Below, in pieces: positions 12,740 through 25,209 of a stretch of 64,000 bases of DNA. The notes below the pieces were generated by a model that ran no database searches, was not told where the DNA came from, and was given only the letters and a program-made list of their open reading frames with translations. This stretch comes from Trifolium pratense. Its lineage: Eukaryota; Streptophyta; Magnoliopsida; Fabales; Fabaceae. The stretch covers positions 36,506,409 to 36,570,408 of the forward strand of contig NC_060065.1 in assembly GCF_020283565.1 (NCBI RefSeq), given 5' to 3'. The stretch's first letter is position 1, and each line of letters begins with the position of its first letter. A program made the position numbers and the translations under genes.

Positions 12740-15700
12740 TGACTACTTCTCTACCCTCACATAAATTGAGGGTAGTTGCCCTATGCTGATGTGGCACCAA
12801 TGAAATTCATCCACGTGTATTTAAGTCAAACATAATTAATTTCTTACCATAAATTATTTTGACTACTTTTATTTTCAATTAATTATATTTTATGTTACTA
12901 GTTTTCTTTAATTATATTTTAGACTATGTGTAAATATAATTAGAATTAATTTGATCATTGAATGCTTGTTTCTAAATGTTATAAATTGATTCTAAAATAC
13001 CAATGTTATTAGTAAAAAAAAAAATCAATGTTATAGATTCAAAAAAATAAATATATATCAATGTTAGTTTAAATAAAAATAATAAGAGAACAAAAACAAC
13101 AAAGAAAAAAAAACTAATATCTCGAATTTAAATATACAATTCCACTTGTACATTTATTAAATGAAATCAAATAATGCTTCAAAAAAAATCAAATCAAATA
13201 ATTCATGCTATTCCGGTGTAAATACTCCATCCGTTTCAAATTACTTGTCGTTTTAGAAAAAAAAATTGTTAGCTATCTAAGTCACTCATGTAAATTCCAA
13301 ATATTTAGGAGTAGTTGAAACCGTAAAAGATTATATATTTGGAAAATTAAAGTTTGTTTTTTTAAGTTTTCAAAAAAAAGATATTTGTTTTTTAAAAAAA
13401 TTGGTACATAACATATTAAATTTATTGGAAAGATAAAGTGCGTGGAAAAAACAAAATAAGCTTATTGGTGAATTAAAATAAGGGTATAATAGGAAATTAA
13501 GTGCAAAAATACACTTTCTTAAATTTTTTTCCTTCTAAAACGATAAGTAATTTGACACAGAGGGAGTATATAGTATTTATTTTTTCAATCTCTTTAAATC
13601 ATTGCATTGATTAACGTTGGTCGATATGATGTCGATCTTAGAAAAAAGAGGGGAAAAAATTAGGTTAAGTAATTAGGTTTAGGTTTGCGACAATGGTCCG
13701 ACCTTTCTTTTAGTTCAGATGAACTATTTATATTTTTACTTGTGATCAATAGTTAAACCCTAAACAAGTTCAAGAGTTAGTTCGTCTTCTTAAAATAGTC
13801 GAACCTTTTCATTTTGATCGGATAAATTTCAGGTAGACCGCACTTGTGATCGATCAAGCTTCTGTGTGATTGTTTTGCGACAATGGTCCGACCTTTCTTT
13901 TAGTTCAGATGAACTATTTAAATTTTTACTTATGATCAATAGTTAAACCCTAAACCCTAAACAAGTTCAAGAGTTAGTTCGTCTTCCTAAAATAGTCGAA
14001 CCTTTTCATTTTGATCGGATAAATTTTAGGTAGACCGCACTTGTGATCGATCAAGCTTCCGTGTGATTGTTTTCCGACAATGGTCTCTATTTCCTTGATA
14101 TAGTGCAAGTTTAAGAGTATGTTACTTGATATACCTAGTCTCTATTTCCTTTTATGGAAAGGCAAAACAAATCATTTTTATTTATTACTAGATCATTCCT
14201 TACAAAACCCGTGTCTATATTGCATATTGTAACCCGAGTAAACTGTGAAATACCCCCTGAAATCTTAAAATTCGTCAAATACCCCCTGAAATTTGGAAAT
14301 TGACAAATACCCCCCTGAAATTTTAAAAAGTCAACCAAATTGCCTTCTGGCGTGGACTCTGACTGGTAGTGCAAGGGGGCAATTTGATTGACTTTTTAAA
14401 ATTTCAGGGGGTATTTGCCTATTTCCAAATTTCATGGGGTATTTGACGAATTTTTAAATTTTAAGAGGGTATTTGACGGTTTACTCATTGTAACCCATTA
14501 CTTGGTGCAATTAATTCGATTCATTTGAGTTTTGAATTTTCAATAATATGGTAATAAATATTGAATTATATTCCTTATTAGTCAACAATCATAAATCAAA
14601 TTCTTCTTAACTCAGTGGCCAATCAATTGGATCAATTTTCTTGATTACATTCTCCTAATTTCATTTTGTCTTCTCTAAACTATTTTGTTTTCAATTTTTT
14701 CCCGATATGGACAACCAAAGAAAACAAAAACAAAATGACGATGAAAAAATAAGTAAAAAAAAAAAAAAACAGGAAAAAATACGCTAAAAAACATAACATC
14801 TAAGAAATTGAAAATCACAAGTTTTAGAATCTTGAAGAAATCCGATAGATCGGTGGCGAAGACTACAATAAAGATTGACATCGGATAACACAAAAGCGGA
14901 GGAGCCGTAGAATGCTAACATGACGGTGGTGGAGGCTGCAGCAGAGATTGAAAGCATTAAGAAGAAGAAGAAAGTTTTTTGACAATAAGAAGAAAGTTTT
15001 TTTTTTTTACGCGAAGAAGAAAGTTGTTTGAGACGTAATACAATTTGAAGAAGAAGCAAACAAATCAGAAGTAATTAGGTCCAAAATATAAATTCATAGA
15101 ATATAATACATAAAATATAATTAAATGAAAATAAAAATAGTCTAAATTACTTTATGGTAAAAAATTAATTATGTTTGACTTAAATAAATGTGGATAAATT
15201 TCATTGGTGCCACATCATCATAGGGCACCTACCCTCAATTTATGTGAGGGTTAATTAGAAAAAACCATATATATATATATATATTATCTTGTGTTTTTAA
15301 GATACATTTTAATAATTAGCAATGCATAGCCCTTTAATTAATAAATTTTATAAGAATAAATCAAAATTATTTAATCAATATCCTATTATGCATTTTATTA
15401 AACACGCATTATGTATATCTAAATGACAAATTGATTGGAATAATTTAAGCTAATGAAAAAGTCTACATACAAACATACACAGATGAGGGATCAAATCATT
15501 TTAGGGTAAATTCACCAAAAAATATATAAGATTCACCAAAAAAACAATTACTCATTTTTATTTTTTTGTCAAGTAGTCTGGTGGATACAAATTTCACCCT
15601 TAAAATATAGTATGTTGCATAAAATTATTGTGCTTAATAATTCGTTATTGAATTAAATAAGTTTTTTTTAAAAAAAAAATAGTGAATTTTAATTTTTGTG

Positions 15701-18630
15701 CATAAAAATAAAAAAGCATAGTCATATTTAACTTTATAATTAAATTTTTTTATAATTTTTTTCTTACGTGTGACATAAAAATAAAAAAGAATCGTCATAT
15801 TTAACTTAAAATAAAGACATTAATTCTTAGTTAGTTCAGTAGTGATTGACGCAATGAGTTAAAAGTCCATGTTGTTGTTATAAAGGGAATTGAATCCAGA
15901 TTTGGATCCTCTTATGCTTTTTTGGTGTCGCCTTCTCTCTTTTTCCTTATCTATGGGTATGATTCATAAAAAAATGGGTAAATGATCATTTACCCCCCTG
16001 CAAAATAAGGAAATTTTCGTTTACCCCCCTGCACAGATTTTTTTTCTATTTACCCCCTTGCAAAAAATAGATTCTCTCATTTCGCCCCCTGGGTGTACAG
16101 CAGGACAAGTGACTGTGCAAATTTGCTGACGTGGCTTGTACACATGGAAAAAAATAATTTATATTTATTTTTAAATTCCACGTCAAATAATATTTTTTAA
16201 AAAAAATTAAAATTAAAATTATTTTTCCTACAAAATTTAGAAAACGAATTTTTTTTTTCTTCAAAATTTTAAAAAACATTTCCTAGAAATAACTTTTTTT
16301 TTCATACAAAATTATTGAGTATTTTTTTCCTAAAATAAAATAAAAAACGAATTTTCTTATTTTACTCCAAAAATAAAGATTTATTTTCAAATCTTTTTGA
16401 ATTAAAAAAAACAGAATCTTCGCCGTAATCGTTTGCTTCCACCGTCATGATTGTATTCGTCGTCGTCTTCTTCAGTCGCCGAAATCATCTTCTACTTCAT
16501 TATTGTCTTCTGCTTCTTTATATTTTTCTAGTTTTAGGGCAAATGGTTTTGATAGTAGAAGAAAACACCAATAAAACTTGTTTTTCTATTTTATATTTTT
16601 TTGAAAATCTTTTTCTATTTTTTTTAATTCAAAGAGAATATCAAAAAATAAAGTTTTGTTTTTAAAAAATAAAGATTATGTTTTTTTTAATTCAAAAAGT
16701 TTGAAAATAAATCTTTAAAATTTTTATTTCGGAAATAAACTTTATTTCGGAGTAAATCTTTATTTTGGGAGCAAAATAAGAAAATTCATTTTTTTTTTAT
16801 TTTGGGAGGAATTTTTTTTTTGTTGGAAATTTTTTTAAAATCATTTGTATGAAAAAAAAATTAATTTTTTTTGTAGGAATTTTTTAAAAAAAATTTGGGG
16901 AAACAAAACAGAATTTTTTTTTATTTTGTAGGAAAAAAATATTTTTTATTTTTTTAAAAAATATTATCTGACGTGGAATTTAAAAAATAAATATAAATAA
17001 TTTTTTCCACATGTACAAGCCACGTCAATAGGTTTGCATAGTCACTTGTCCTGCTGTACACCCAGGGGGCGAAATGAGGGAATCTATTTTTTGCAGGGGG
17101 TAAACAGAAAAAAAATCTGTGCAGGGGGTAAACGAAAATTTGCTTATTTTGCAGGGGGGTAAATGATCATTTACCCTAAAAAAATTGATGCTGAAGGAAA
17201 CATGAGAGAAAGACCATGAGAGAATCCAAATCCATTGAATCCATTGAAAAGGTGCTACTACTGTGTGCGTGAAAACAAAAGGAAGGCCGCTAAAGTAAGT
17301 GCGTGAGAGTTGCAAGTGGTTGCAGTTGCGAACCGTGCGCGTATGAAGCAAGTGTATGCAACAGTGAGAGAAAGTTTAAGAGGACTGAGGAGTGATAGAG
17401 AGGAAGAATTGGTAATTGGTGATGAATTTGTGTCTGTTTGAAATTATACCTACTAATTTGTGAGGTTGTTAGCTCTCTTGTTATTAATTTCACTTTAAGT
17501 GGTGATTATTTGATAGCAGTGGAGTTATTTATTTGGTCTGGACGATATGTAGTTGTTTACTCTCACATTGAGAGTTTTCCACCTTAAAATTGAGATGTCC
17601 TTTATTTACAATTTTTACTCCATTACTGTTAATTGTTGGTGTTGTATGTGCTAGATAATTCTGTTGTGCATTGTGGTCCCATCAATAAGCTAGCTAATAA
17701 GCGATAAACTATAAATTCATCTGTTATATGTTAGTTATCCGCTACATTTTGCCAAACAAATAAAAATTATTGGAAATTTTCCTTCATAGACCCAACAACT
17801 TTGCAGTTTTGTGCAAAAGTATCATGCATACACACTTACAAAATCTAAACTAGCAAATAAGGTCAATTAAAGTCAATCAATGCATGTTGTGTTGTAATGG
17901 TGGGAGTATATATCATACCTGATAAGGTGTTATTTCTTAAGTAGATTTCTTCAAGGGAAGAAAGGTTGGAAATTGTCTTTGGTATGATTCCGGACAACGG
18001 CTTAATGTTACTGATACGCAAAATCCTTAACCGACGAAGTTGACCAATAACATTCGGAATGGTTCCTTTGATGAAATTTGAGTTCAAATTTAGATACTCT
18101 AACATTGACAAATTGGATATAGATTGTGGAATTAATCCAACAAAATTATTATAGCCAAGATGCAAATATTGAAGTTTGGATAAGAACCCTATCCTTGATG
18201 GAATTTCTCCAACAAAACCATTGTTGCTCAAATTCAACAATTTCAATCTCTTCAAGTGAAGTAACTCATGTGGTAACTCACCATGGAAACTATTGCCATT
18301 TAGATCAAGAACAACAAGGAAAGAAAGATTTCCCAAATGAGGAGAAATGGTACCTTTAAGGCCCATGTTACCAAGATTCAATTTCCTTACTCTTCCATGT
18401 TGCTCATCACAAGTGACACCAACCCAATTGCATGCAGAGAAAGAATTAGAAGAGGAGATTGACCAATTACTAAGTATATGATAAGGGTCTAAGGTAATAG
18501 ATGATTTGAATGCAAAGAGTGCAAATTCATCGGTGATGATGTTTTTAGTACTTTTAGCTAAGCAAGTGATGAAGAAGTAATAATAGAGTGAGGCAGAGAG
18601 AATAGAGAGCAAAGAGTATGGTTTGGCCAT
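6550..18630 (-). CDS. LRR receptor-like serine/threonine kinase, non-RD subfamily XII type (EFR/FLS2/Xa21-like), five exons
   Basis: A plasma-membrane receptor kinase, probably sensing a microbial or endogenous peptide. The exons on the minus strand are 18630-17919, 12554-12195, 10379-10161, 8963-6984 and 6869-6550. All internal splices are phase 1 and GT-AG, and the joined frame is open for about 1196 residues. Exon 1 has a signal peptide and an LRR N-cap with CNWVGVTCD. Exons 1-4 hold more than twenty LRRs, with each early intron falling in the Gly of an LxG repeat. A hydrophobic helix at about 870-890 is the membrane span. The kinase has LLGKGGFGSVYQG, the VAIKV lysine and VSDFG. Its catalytic loop is HCDLKPSN, with Cys in place of the usual Arg (non-RD, typical of immune receptors). 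Exon 5 completes the APE motif, whose Glu codon is split by the last intron. The start is the first ATG, 18630. Introns 1-3 are 5.4, 1.8 and 1.2 kb, mostly transposons. Nothing breaks the frame, but transcription through this load is unproven. Confidence 0.88.
9073..9205. repeat. Imperfect inverted repeat in intron 3 of the LRR kinase
   Basis: The arm at 9073-9103 (caatgtatttgtattgagag and on) pairs with 9176-9205. About 30 bp match almost perfectly, around a loop of some 70 nt. It is probably the core of a short MITE. No target duplication was found. Confidence 0.6.
9367..9751 (+). mobile_element. TRIM-type miniature LTR retrotransposon in intron 3 of the LRR kinase
   Basis: A 385-bp element. 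The left LTR is 9367-9514 and the right LTR 9631-9751; both start TGTT and end in TAAGA. A perfect initiator-Met-tRNA primer site TGGTATCAGAGC (9515-9526) follows the left LTR directly, and a purine run (gtgagggggtg) precedes the right LTR. A 5-bp target duplication GACCT flanks it (9362-9366 and 9752-9756). The right LTR starts like known plant TRIMs (tgttaaaaagtctcacatcg). The LTRs are clearly diverged, so the insertion is old. It has no coding capacity, as expected for a TRIM. Confidence 0.8.
11238..11498. mobile_element. Stowaway-like MITE
   Basis: The element begins CTCCCTTCGTCCCAAAATAA and ends with the reverse complement (ttattttgggacggagggag). It is flanked by TA (11236-11237 and 11499-11500), as expected for Tc1/mariner-type MITEs. 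It is nested inside the larger element at 10821-12151. Confidence 0.85.
11606..11900. mobile_element. Stowaway-like MITE
   Basis: It starts ctccctccggtcattatta and ends aaaaaggatcggagggatgag, imperfect inverted ends of about 35 bp that also share the internal caaattgttccttata. TA flanks both sides. It is nested in the element at 10821-12151, close to another Stowaway-like copy. Confidence 0.8.
13225..13566. mobile_element. Stowaway-like MITE nested in the intron 1 element
   Basis: The inverted ends are ctccatccgtttcaaattac and, in reverse, gtaatttgacacagagggag, with ttgtcgttttag matching ctaaaacgat further in. TA flanks both sides. Confidence 0.8.
13687..14090 (+). repeat. Two-copy tandem repeat, units of 190 and 197 bp, plus start of a third
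   Basis: The unit begins gcgacaatggtccgaccttt at 13687 and again at 13877, with a third start (ccgacaatggtct) at 14074. The second copy is 7 bp longer because TAAACCC is present twice, a telomere-type heptamer. The copies differ at only a few positions, so the duplication is recent relative to the host element. Confidence 0.8.
14236..14486. mobile_element. Short MULE-type MITE, nested
   Basis: A 251-bp near-palindrome with ends gagtaaactgtgaaatac and gtatttgacggtttactc. It is flanked by the direct repeat ATTGTAACCC (14226-14235 and 14487-14496), a 9-10 bp duplication typical of Mutator-like elements. Each arm contains three internal copies of a tacccccytgaaat module. Confidence 0.85.
15976..17176. 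mobile_element. MULE-type non-autonomous element in intron 1 of the LRR kinase
   Basis: A 1201-bp element whose ends form an inverted repeat of about 200 bp. The outermost 20 bp, gggtaaatgatcatttaccc, is itself palindromic. A perfect 9-bp target duplication TAAAAAAAT flanks it (15967-15975 and 17177-17185). The arms contain acagcaggacaagtgact and its complement. The centre is AT-rich, without a transposase or a recognisable captured gene. Confidence 0.9.
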
Positions 18631-20397
18631 TTTCAATACAATGTGTGTAAGTTCGGAGGAGGAGGATATTTATTTATACTGGAATAGGAAAAATGTGAAT
18701 GGATATCATGATGACATGGCCAAACTATAATCAAGTGTATAAAAATAAAGATAATTTCGAGTATGTTATTTAATTTCAGTTCCTTAGATAATTTTTCTGA
18801 ATAATTTTGTCTTCTCTTTATGTTAGTTTAGAATACTCACTTGTGTTGCTCTATTGTTAGTTTCACCATAGTTGGTGATTATTATATGATTTGTTAGTTC
18901 CTTAGAGAAAGTGGGAAAATATTGGGTATAGTCTATTTGATTATAGTGGAGTTATTTAGCCATTAAAAAAAAAGTGGATGTTATTTATTTATTTGATACG
19001 GACTACTTGTGATTTTTACTCTCATATTGAGGATTTTCGACATTAGAATTGAGGTGTTTTTTTACTCTTTTCATTGCTATTATTATTGGTGTTGGTTGTA
19101 CAAGATAATTTGGTTGTTCAAGTTCCACACAAAAGATGAGAATATATAGTACATAAAGATGAAAATATGTTGGGGGCAGTGGGCGGGATGGGTAATTGCT
19201 GTGGTTTTTCTGAATATGTTTAGATCACGCATGTGATCAGATGACACCAAATCTATATAGTAATTAAATTTCTGTACTAAATGTTTGATAGCTTCTCTTG
19301 TGGTCCCCGTGTTTCTGGTCTCTATGTTTCGTTTTCTTTCTTGGATTTTCTTTTTTACCCTTCAATAAAAACTTCGGTTTTTATTTACCGAATTTTTTTC
19401 CTTAAAAAAAATTTCGGTTTCTGTTTTTCGAATTTTTCCTGGATTTGCACTATAAAAACTTTGAAAAAAACTTCAATTTCTGCATTTCGAATTTTAGTGG
19501 CCAAGTGTAGTCATAGCAGTGCACCGACTCCACTCCACACTATGCATCACCCAAAGCTGCACTGAAGCCAAGTGTGTTGATGGCTTTTGTTGGGGTAGTA
19601 GTGAGTTTCTTGGTGATTAGGGGTCAACATAATTTCTCTGTGTGGTATTTGTTTTTGTTGGGGGTACTACCGTACTAGTATGTTTATGCCATCATCAGAT
19701 TCCTTGTTTTTCTATATATGTTTTGTAAATAATAGAGAGAAATATAAGTATGTTTTTAAAATGAGTGTTATAAGCTTTTAAGGGTAAAAAAAAGTAAATT
19801 ATTTTTAAAATATTTCTCCTCTCCTTCTCTCCTCTCTTTTGAACCAAACACATATATAACTAAAAAATTTCCCTCCACTCTCCTCTATAAAAATATCTCA
19901 CCTCTCCTCCCCTATGTTAAACCAAACAGACCCTAAATGTTTAGGGTTAATGGGTTTGGCTGAAATTAATTACATGGTTGACGGGATCAATTAGTGGTAG
20001 ACTTTTCAAATAAAAAAACCAATTAGTGGCAGACTCACTGTTGAGCATAACTCAATTTTAGTATTAATTTATGGCTTAGTGCAGATTACAAATAATTACT
20101 AACATGGTAAGATCAAACAAAATAATAACAGAGGATACGAATTTGAATAAAATAATAACATCATAGTGGATCTACTTTGATTTTTGTTTTGCTTTTTCTT
20201 TAACAATCTGGTCTTCTTTATTTATCAAACAAATGTGTCCTTCACTCTCAAGTACAATAGAATGTTATGTATTCCACTAATGATACTAGTGTTTAACTTA
20301 TTGCTACATCAATTTTTCCTTAGGAACAATTTTTCGACTAATGACAGTAATGAAGAGAAGCTAGCACAGAAGCTAAATAAACTAATACTCTGATATA
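18631..20397. other. Upstream region of the LRR kinase
   Basis: A TATA box (TATAAATA on the minus strand, 18671-18678) sits about 40 bp before the ATG at 18630. That would leave a very short 5' UTR. The segment 18845-19120 resembles 17470-17680 inside intron 1, which suggests an old local duplication. Around 19800-19935 is the end of a MITE-like sequence (aaaccaaacagaccctaa). No gene is seen. Confidence 0.5.
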
Positions 20398-20405
20398 CTC
20401 TATCG

Positions 20406-20873
20406 CAAGGTTTTAAATAAAGATCTGTTACCGCGAAAAAGGCCGCGACAAAAAGTATTGGCGCCTACAGTTATCGTTTTTCACCGTTTTTATATGGTGA
20501 AAAAAATCACGCCGAAACGCCGTTACAGCCGCGACGAAACACCGATACAGTCGCAAAGAAACGCAATACAGCCGCGACAAAATGCTAATTGATAGAGACT
20601 TCTATTTTTTCCAATATAAATGCATAAAAATCATATTTTTAATACAAATATGAACATAAATTATAAAGTGTTATATCTTTTTAACTCTTTCCTAGTTCAA
20701 AACTTTACATTTATCTCATATTTAAGTTGTTATACATATATCATAGTACAAATAATTTTAATAAGATTTGTGCGATATTGTGATTAATTCACACCGCGAT
20801 GACCATATTGCATAACGCAACGGCCGAAATCGCGAAATCCTTGACGCGACCGCGACCGCTATTTAAAACCTTG
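20406..20873. mobile_element. hAT-type MITE
   Basis: A 468-bp element with inverted ends caaggttttaaat and atttaaaaccttg. A perfect 8-bp target duplication CTCTATCG flanks it (20398-20405 and 20874-20881), which is diagnostic of hAT. The inside is rich in CG-containing words (gccgcgac), unlike the AT-rich flanks. It has no coding capacity. Confidence 0.9.
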
Positions 20874-20881
20874 CTCTATCG

Positions 20882-21984
20882 TTTCCCGACAAACAAAAGA
20901 TGTGAACTTGTATGCAGTTTTAAGGATATGTAAATCTTGTATGCCATGCATAAAATTAATTTTGTTTATCCACAGATTTTGCATACAATTCAATCACACA
21001 CATATGTGATAGATTCGGTATCATTGTTTTGAGAAAAACACCTATTCTTGGACTGCTAAGGAACGTTTTGTACATGTCCACTAAGAGCATCATTATCCCA
21101 TGAACTCATATGAGTTCTTTAAATGGGTCCCGTTACATTATTTATATTATTTTACACTTCTCAATTATTTAAACAACTCAATCACATTTCTCAAATATTC
21201 ATACAACTCATCAAAAACTCTTAAATGGGTCCCATTAAATTTCACACATAATAGAAATTTATTTTTTTATAATTTAAAAAGTTAGTCTTGTAATGAGAAA
21301 GAAAGCTTTTATCATGTGCACAATCCACGTGGCCAATAAGCATCGTATATGAACAGAACCACGCTCTTTATATTAGGAACAAGGGAATGCAACTAATTAT
21401 CGGTCTTGTCCTGACAACACACGTTTGTTTCAGTTAAAACACGGTGAAAATTCAACCGATGTTGGTGCTCTAAGTCACTAACCTAAGACCAGTTTACAAG
21501 CACAAAATTAAACAGTGGCATAAACAAAAATATGTTTCTCATTTGAGTGTCAAGTTTTCTAAACTGGAAGCCATTCAGTAAAGGCAATATATCTTTTTTA
21601 CATATGAAATAAAATACAAAGCAAATCAGTTTGCAAAATAGAAAGAGAGTAAACCTTTAAAAGAAATTTGATAAACCAAGATTCATATAATCAAATGGTT
21701 TCTAGTCTGATATATACTACTTGATAATTATTATGATACGTGCAATTGACACGCCACTTTGATAAACCTCTTGGATGAAAACAAGAAAAGTAAGTAATTT
21801 TCATTTTCTATTCCTCTAATGGAATGAATACTTCCTTTATAAATTACCATTTGACACATATCTCCTTCGGAAACAAGGGCCCAACAATAAAGAATTTAAT
21901 CTCACTGTATGACTTGAAATAATTTAATGAAAAGTGTGCGATCACTAGTTCCATAATCAAATATCCAGGAATATTCAGGAATAT
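20882..21984. other. Intergenic, no gene seen
   Basis: AT-rich. Near 21085 and 21465 are weak inverted ends (gagcatc and ggtgctc) of a possible old MITE, without a clean target duplication. I see nothing else. Confidence 0.4.
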
Positions 21985-22045
21985 ATATTTACTAGTTGGT
22001 TCAAGGCAATTGGTGTTGACTGCTGCCTATGTTGTGACGGATACA
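21985..22045 (+). pseudogene. Fragment of a trypsin-like protease exon (left copy)
   Basis: About 55 bp match 25249-25304 and, less exactly, 37502-37566. They code for the LVLTAAHVV region around the catalytic His; here the cat codon is mutated to tat (Tyr). The sequence then jumps to a ccggcccgaccggccggtcc stretch, so most of the gene piece present in the right copy (25304-25920) is absent. It is a degraded paralog with no coding potential. Confidence 0.7.
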
Positions 22046-22366
22046 TGCCCGAGTCTCGGATCAACCGGCCCGACCGGCCGGTCCGGTCCGATTTTGACAA
22101 CATTGGATAATATATAGTAGTGAAGGCAAACTAATTGGCAAAAATAATAGCCAGAGTTTATATTGAAGCTAACCATAAATGGAAATATATATAAAAGGGT
22201 AAATAAGTTTTTATTCCCAAAAAATATTTTGAATTTCATTTTTAGTCACTATAAAAAATTTCAAAAATAATTTTTAATTTCCAAATATTTTCTATCACAA
22301 TTTTTAGTCCCTATTTTAAATCTAACTTTTGTGTATTTTCAAAAAAAATTATGCTTCTTTATAATA

Positions 22367-22451
22367 CTAGACACTTACCCGTGCGATGCACGGGTGTGAC
22401 GCGTTATTTTATATTATAACTTAGAAAAATTGAAACAATAAATATTATTAA

Positions 22452-22484
<33 letters not shown>

Positions 22485-25209
22485 TAATAATAATAATAAT
22501 CAAACTAATAATTGTGTCAAAATAATTATTAGAATTAACAAAAAGTGTGTATATGAAAGAGAGAGTTTCAAGTTTTTAAGAGTATATAATCAAGAAAGAG
22601 TTTCAAGTTTCTAACATATATAGTGTGTAAATTGTAACGACCCGATTTTTAGTAAATCGATATTTTATATATTTGCATATATTTTGGGTTAGTGTTAAAT
22701 ATTTATTTACGCGACGTATAATTATTTATCGCGAACATAAGTTTGTGAGCGAAACCTTTGTCATGTTAGTGGGCTTGGGGCGTGTGATAGGGCTTAATGG
22801 GCCTAAGCCATTGGGCTTGGTTCATGACCATTGGAGAGTAGTATAAGTAGCAAGTCAAACTAAGGAATAGTATCACAATTCATTTTCATGAGAAGTTAGA
22901 AGTGGTGAGCTAGAGCAAAGCAAAAACCCTAGGAGAGCAAGGAGAAGAACACGAGCAAGGAGAAGAGATTTAGAGGCCAAGAATCATCATTCAATCCAAG
23001 GTGAGAGTGGTTAAGCATAAGCTTGGGTGATCCAAGAGAGGGGAGGTGTCTAGCCTCCATTCCCAAACTCTCTCACCCAATTTCTTTGGGGTTTGGGTGA
23101 AGTTTCTTTATCATAAACATGTATTTTCATCTTAGTATGCTTAATGAACATCTAGGAGGGAATATGTATATGTTTGATGATGGTTTTGCATGTTTATGCA
23201 ACTTTGCTTATTTTGCAAGAAATTGGCATGATTTTGTATGTGTGATGTGTTTTGGTGTTTGTGAATGTTAATACATGTATATATGTATGGTATATACATG
23301 ATTGATCACTTGTTATGCATTTATAACATGTTATAATGTATTTTGGATGGATTTGAGTGTTAAACCGCCTTATTGAAACTCAAGAACAGATATTTTTCTG
23401 GTATAGTTCGCTAAGCGACCAGGAGTTCGCTGTAGCGAACATGTTCGCTGAAGCTCGCCAATGCTCGCCATGAGCAGGTGACTTCCTGGTGAGGTTCGCC
23501 ATGTCTCGCTAAGCCCTCGCTTAGCGAAGGCCTCTGCGACAGCAATTGTTGTTGATGTTTATAAGTGTATCTAGGCACTTGTAACATGGTTTTGTTTTGG
23601 TTTTGAATTATTATATGTTTAATAATTGTGTTGTGTGATGGCATTTATATAAAATGTCAAAGAAGTATATGTATTTTGTATATCGGGTTGTCCGATAAAG
23701 AAGAATATCAGTTTGTCTGATAAAGAAGTTTAATGGATTATGTTATCCATGTAGTGAGCAGTAGCTTCGTGCTAAGTGATTATCATATGTTTGGTAAATG
23801 CATGGCATTCATAAATTCATGCATTATTTAGGGATATCAGACTTGTCTGATAAAGAAGGATATTGGACTTGTCCAATAAAGAAGGATATCAATGGTAAGT
23901 TCCTTGATAAAGAAGATGGTACCACATGCATTAGTCGTGTCTAGGTTGGCATGACATTGAATGTTTGGCATTAGTCGCATTTGAGTAAATGTGCAATTAT
24001 GTGTTATGTGTTATGTGAGTTCTTTGTGTTGTCCGAAACGACGTGAAACTATCTGGTTGTGTATTTGTGAGTATGTGTTATCTGGTGTATTGCTTATTGA
24101 GGCATGTGTGTGAGTTAGTATTACGTGATAGGTTGAATATAGGTGCGTTTCTATATTCGTATGTATGTGATTATGTTTACTAACTCTCTACCTAATTGTT
24201 ATGTGCTGGACCTTTGGGGGTTCAGGTATTCAGGTCGAGGTTTCGATCGAGCTTTAGCTGCAGATCGTTTTGGTGTGGAGCACTTTTGTGAGGAGCTAGT
24301 GTAGGCTACCTTTGTATAGCTTTGTTAAGTTTAGTTTGGTTGTGATGTATATTAGTGCTCTGGTATTTGTAACATCGAGTCGGGGATCGTTTGTATTCCG
24401 TCGTATATCGATGCGAACATCTTAACTTATGTTTTATGTAAATGATTTATCTTTTGAACTATTTTGTTCATTGCTTTGAAAATCCTTTATTTAAAATGTT
24501 TTCCGCTGCGACGTTTCGTGTCATGTGCACGATCGTTTTATAAAATGTTTTCCGTAGCGCTCCGGCTACTTATCTTTAAAGAGTTTTTAAGATCACGTTT
24601 TTAAGGGTAGTTAGTTCGGGGTGTTACATAAATGATTTACCGTATTTGACGCCCCAAATGAAAAATGAACAGACCAATAGCTAGTTTATCACCTAATATT
24701 GATCAAGAAGTCACATCCTCAGATCCTTGAACGAAAAACTTTTTTTTTCATTATCATTGACATTCAGTATGACATCATGACAATAGAATTCTCAATACAT
24801 AATAAAGAAACAATAGATTATAGAATTTAAACAAAATATGATGATTTAGTGACAATTGTTTAAACAATTGTTTAGCAAAATATGATGATTTAATGACTAT
24901 TTTATTTCCTTTTGATTAAATATATTCAATCATTATAGTGATTATTTGCTTCCATTTGTCCATACGTTTTTTTCCTATATAAACATATAATCGGGCAGTT
25001 TTTTTTTTAATATAATTGGGCAGTTTTTTTTTGATATATTAATGCATCATTACACATATAAATGTAGGTATATGAAAAGTTGATCAATATGACAATAATG
25101 TAAGAAGAATTATGTGACATTGTAAGTGGATGACATGGCTAAATGAAGAGATTTCATTGATTTAAGTGGATTAGGGTTTAGAGAACTAATAGGATAGGAT
25201 AACTATCTA

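Larger units (their letters stand above)
12738..15266. mobile_element. Non-autonomous TIR element in intron 1 of the LRR kinase
   Basis: The ends form an inverted repeat of roughly 120 bp. The left side has ccctcacataaattgagggt from about 12752, and the right side has its reverse complement near 15232-15251; the next ~60 bp (ggtgccac, aaatttcat, tgtttgactt) also match. It is inserted in a TA microsatellite, so the target duplication cannot be read. There is no coding sequence inside, only a Stowaway-like MITE, a 190-bp tandem repeat and a short MULE-like MITE. The superfamily is unassigned. Confidence 0.7.

Noticed and set aside
21060..21480. A MITE with gagcatc/ggtgctc ends
   Set aside because: The ends match too weakly and no adjacent target duplication could be read.
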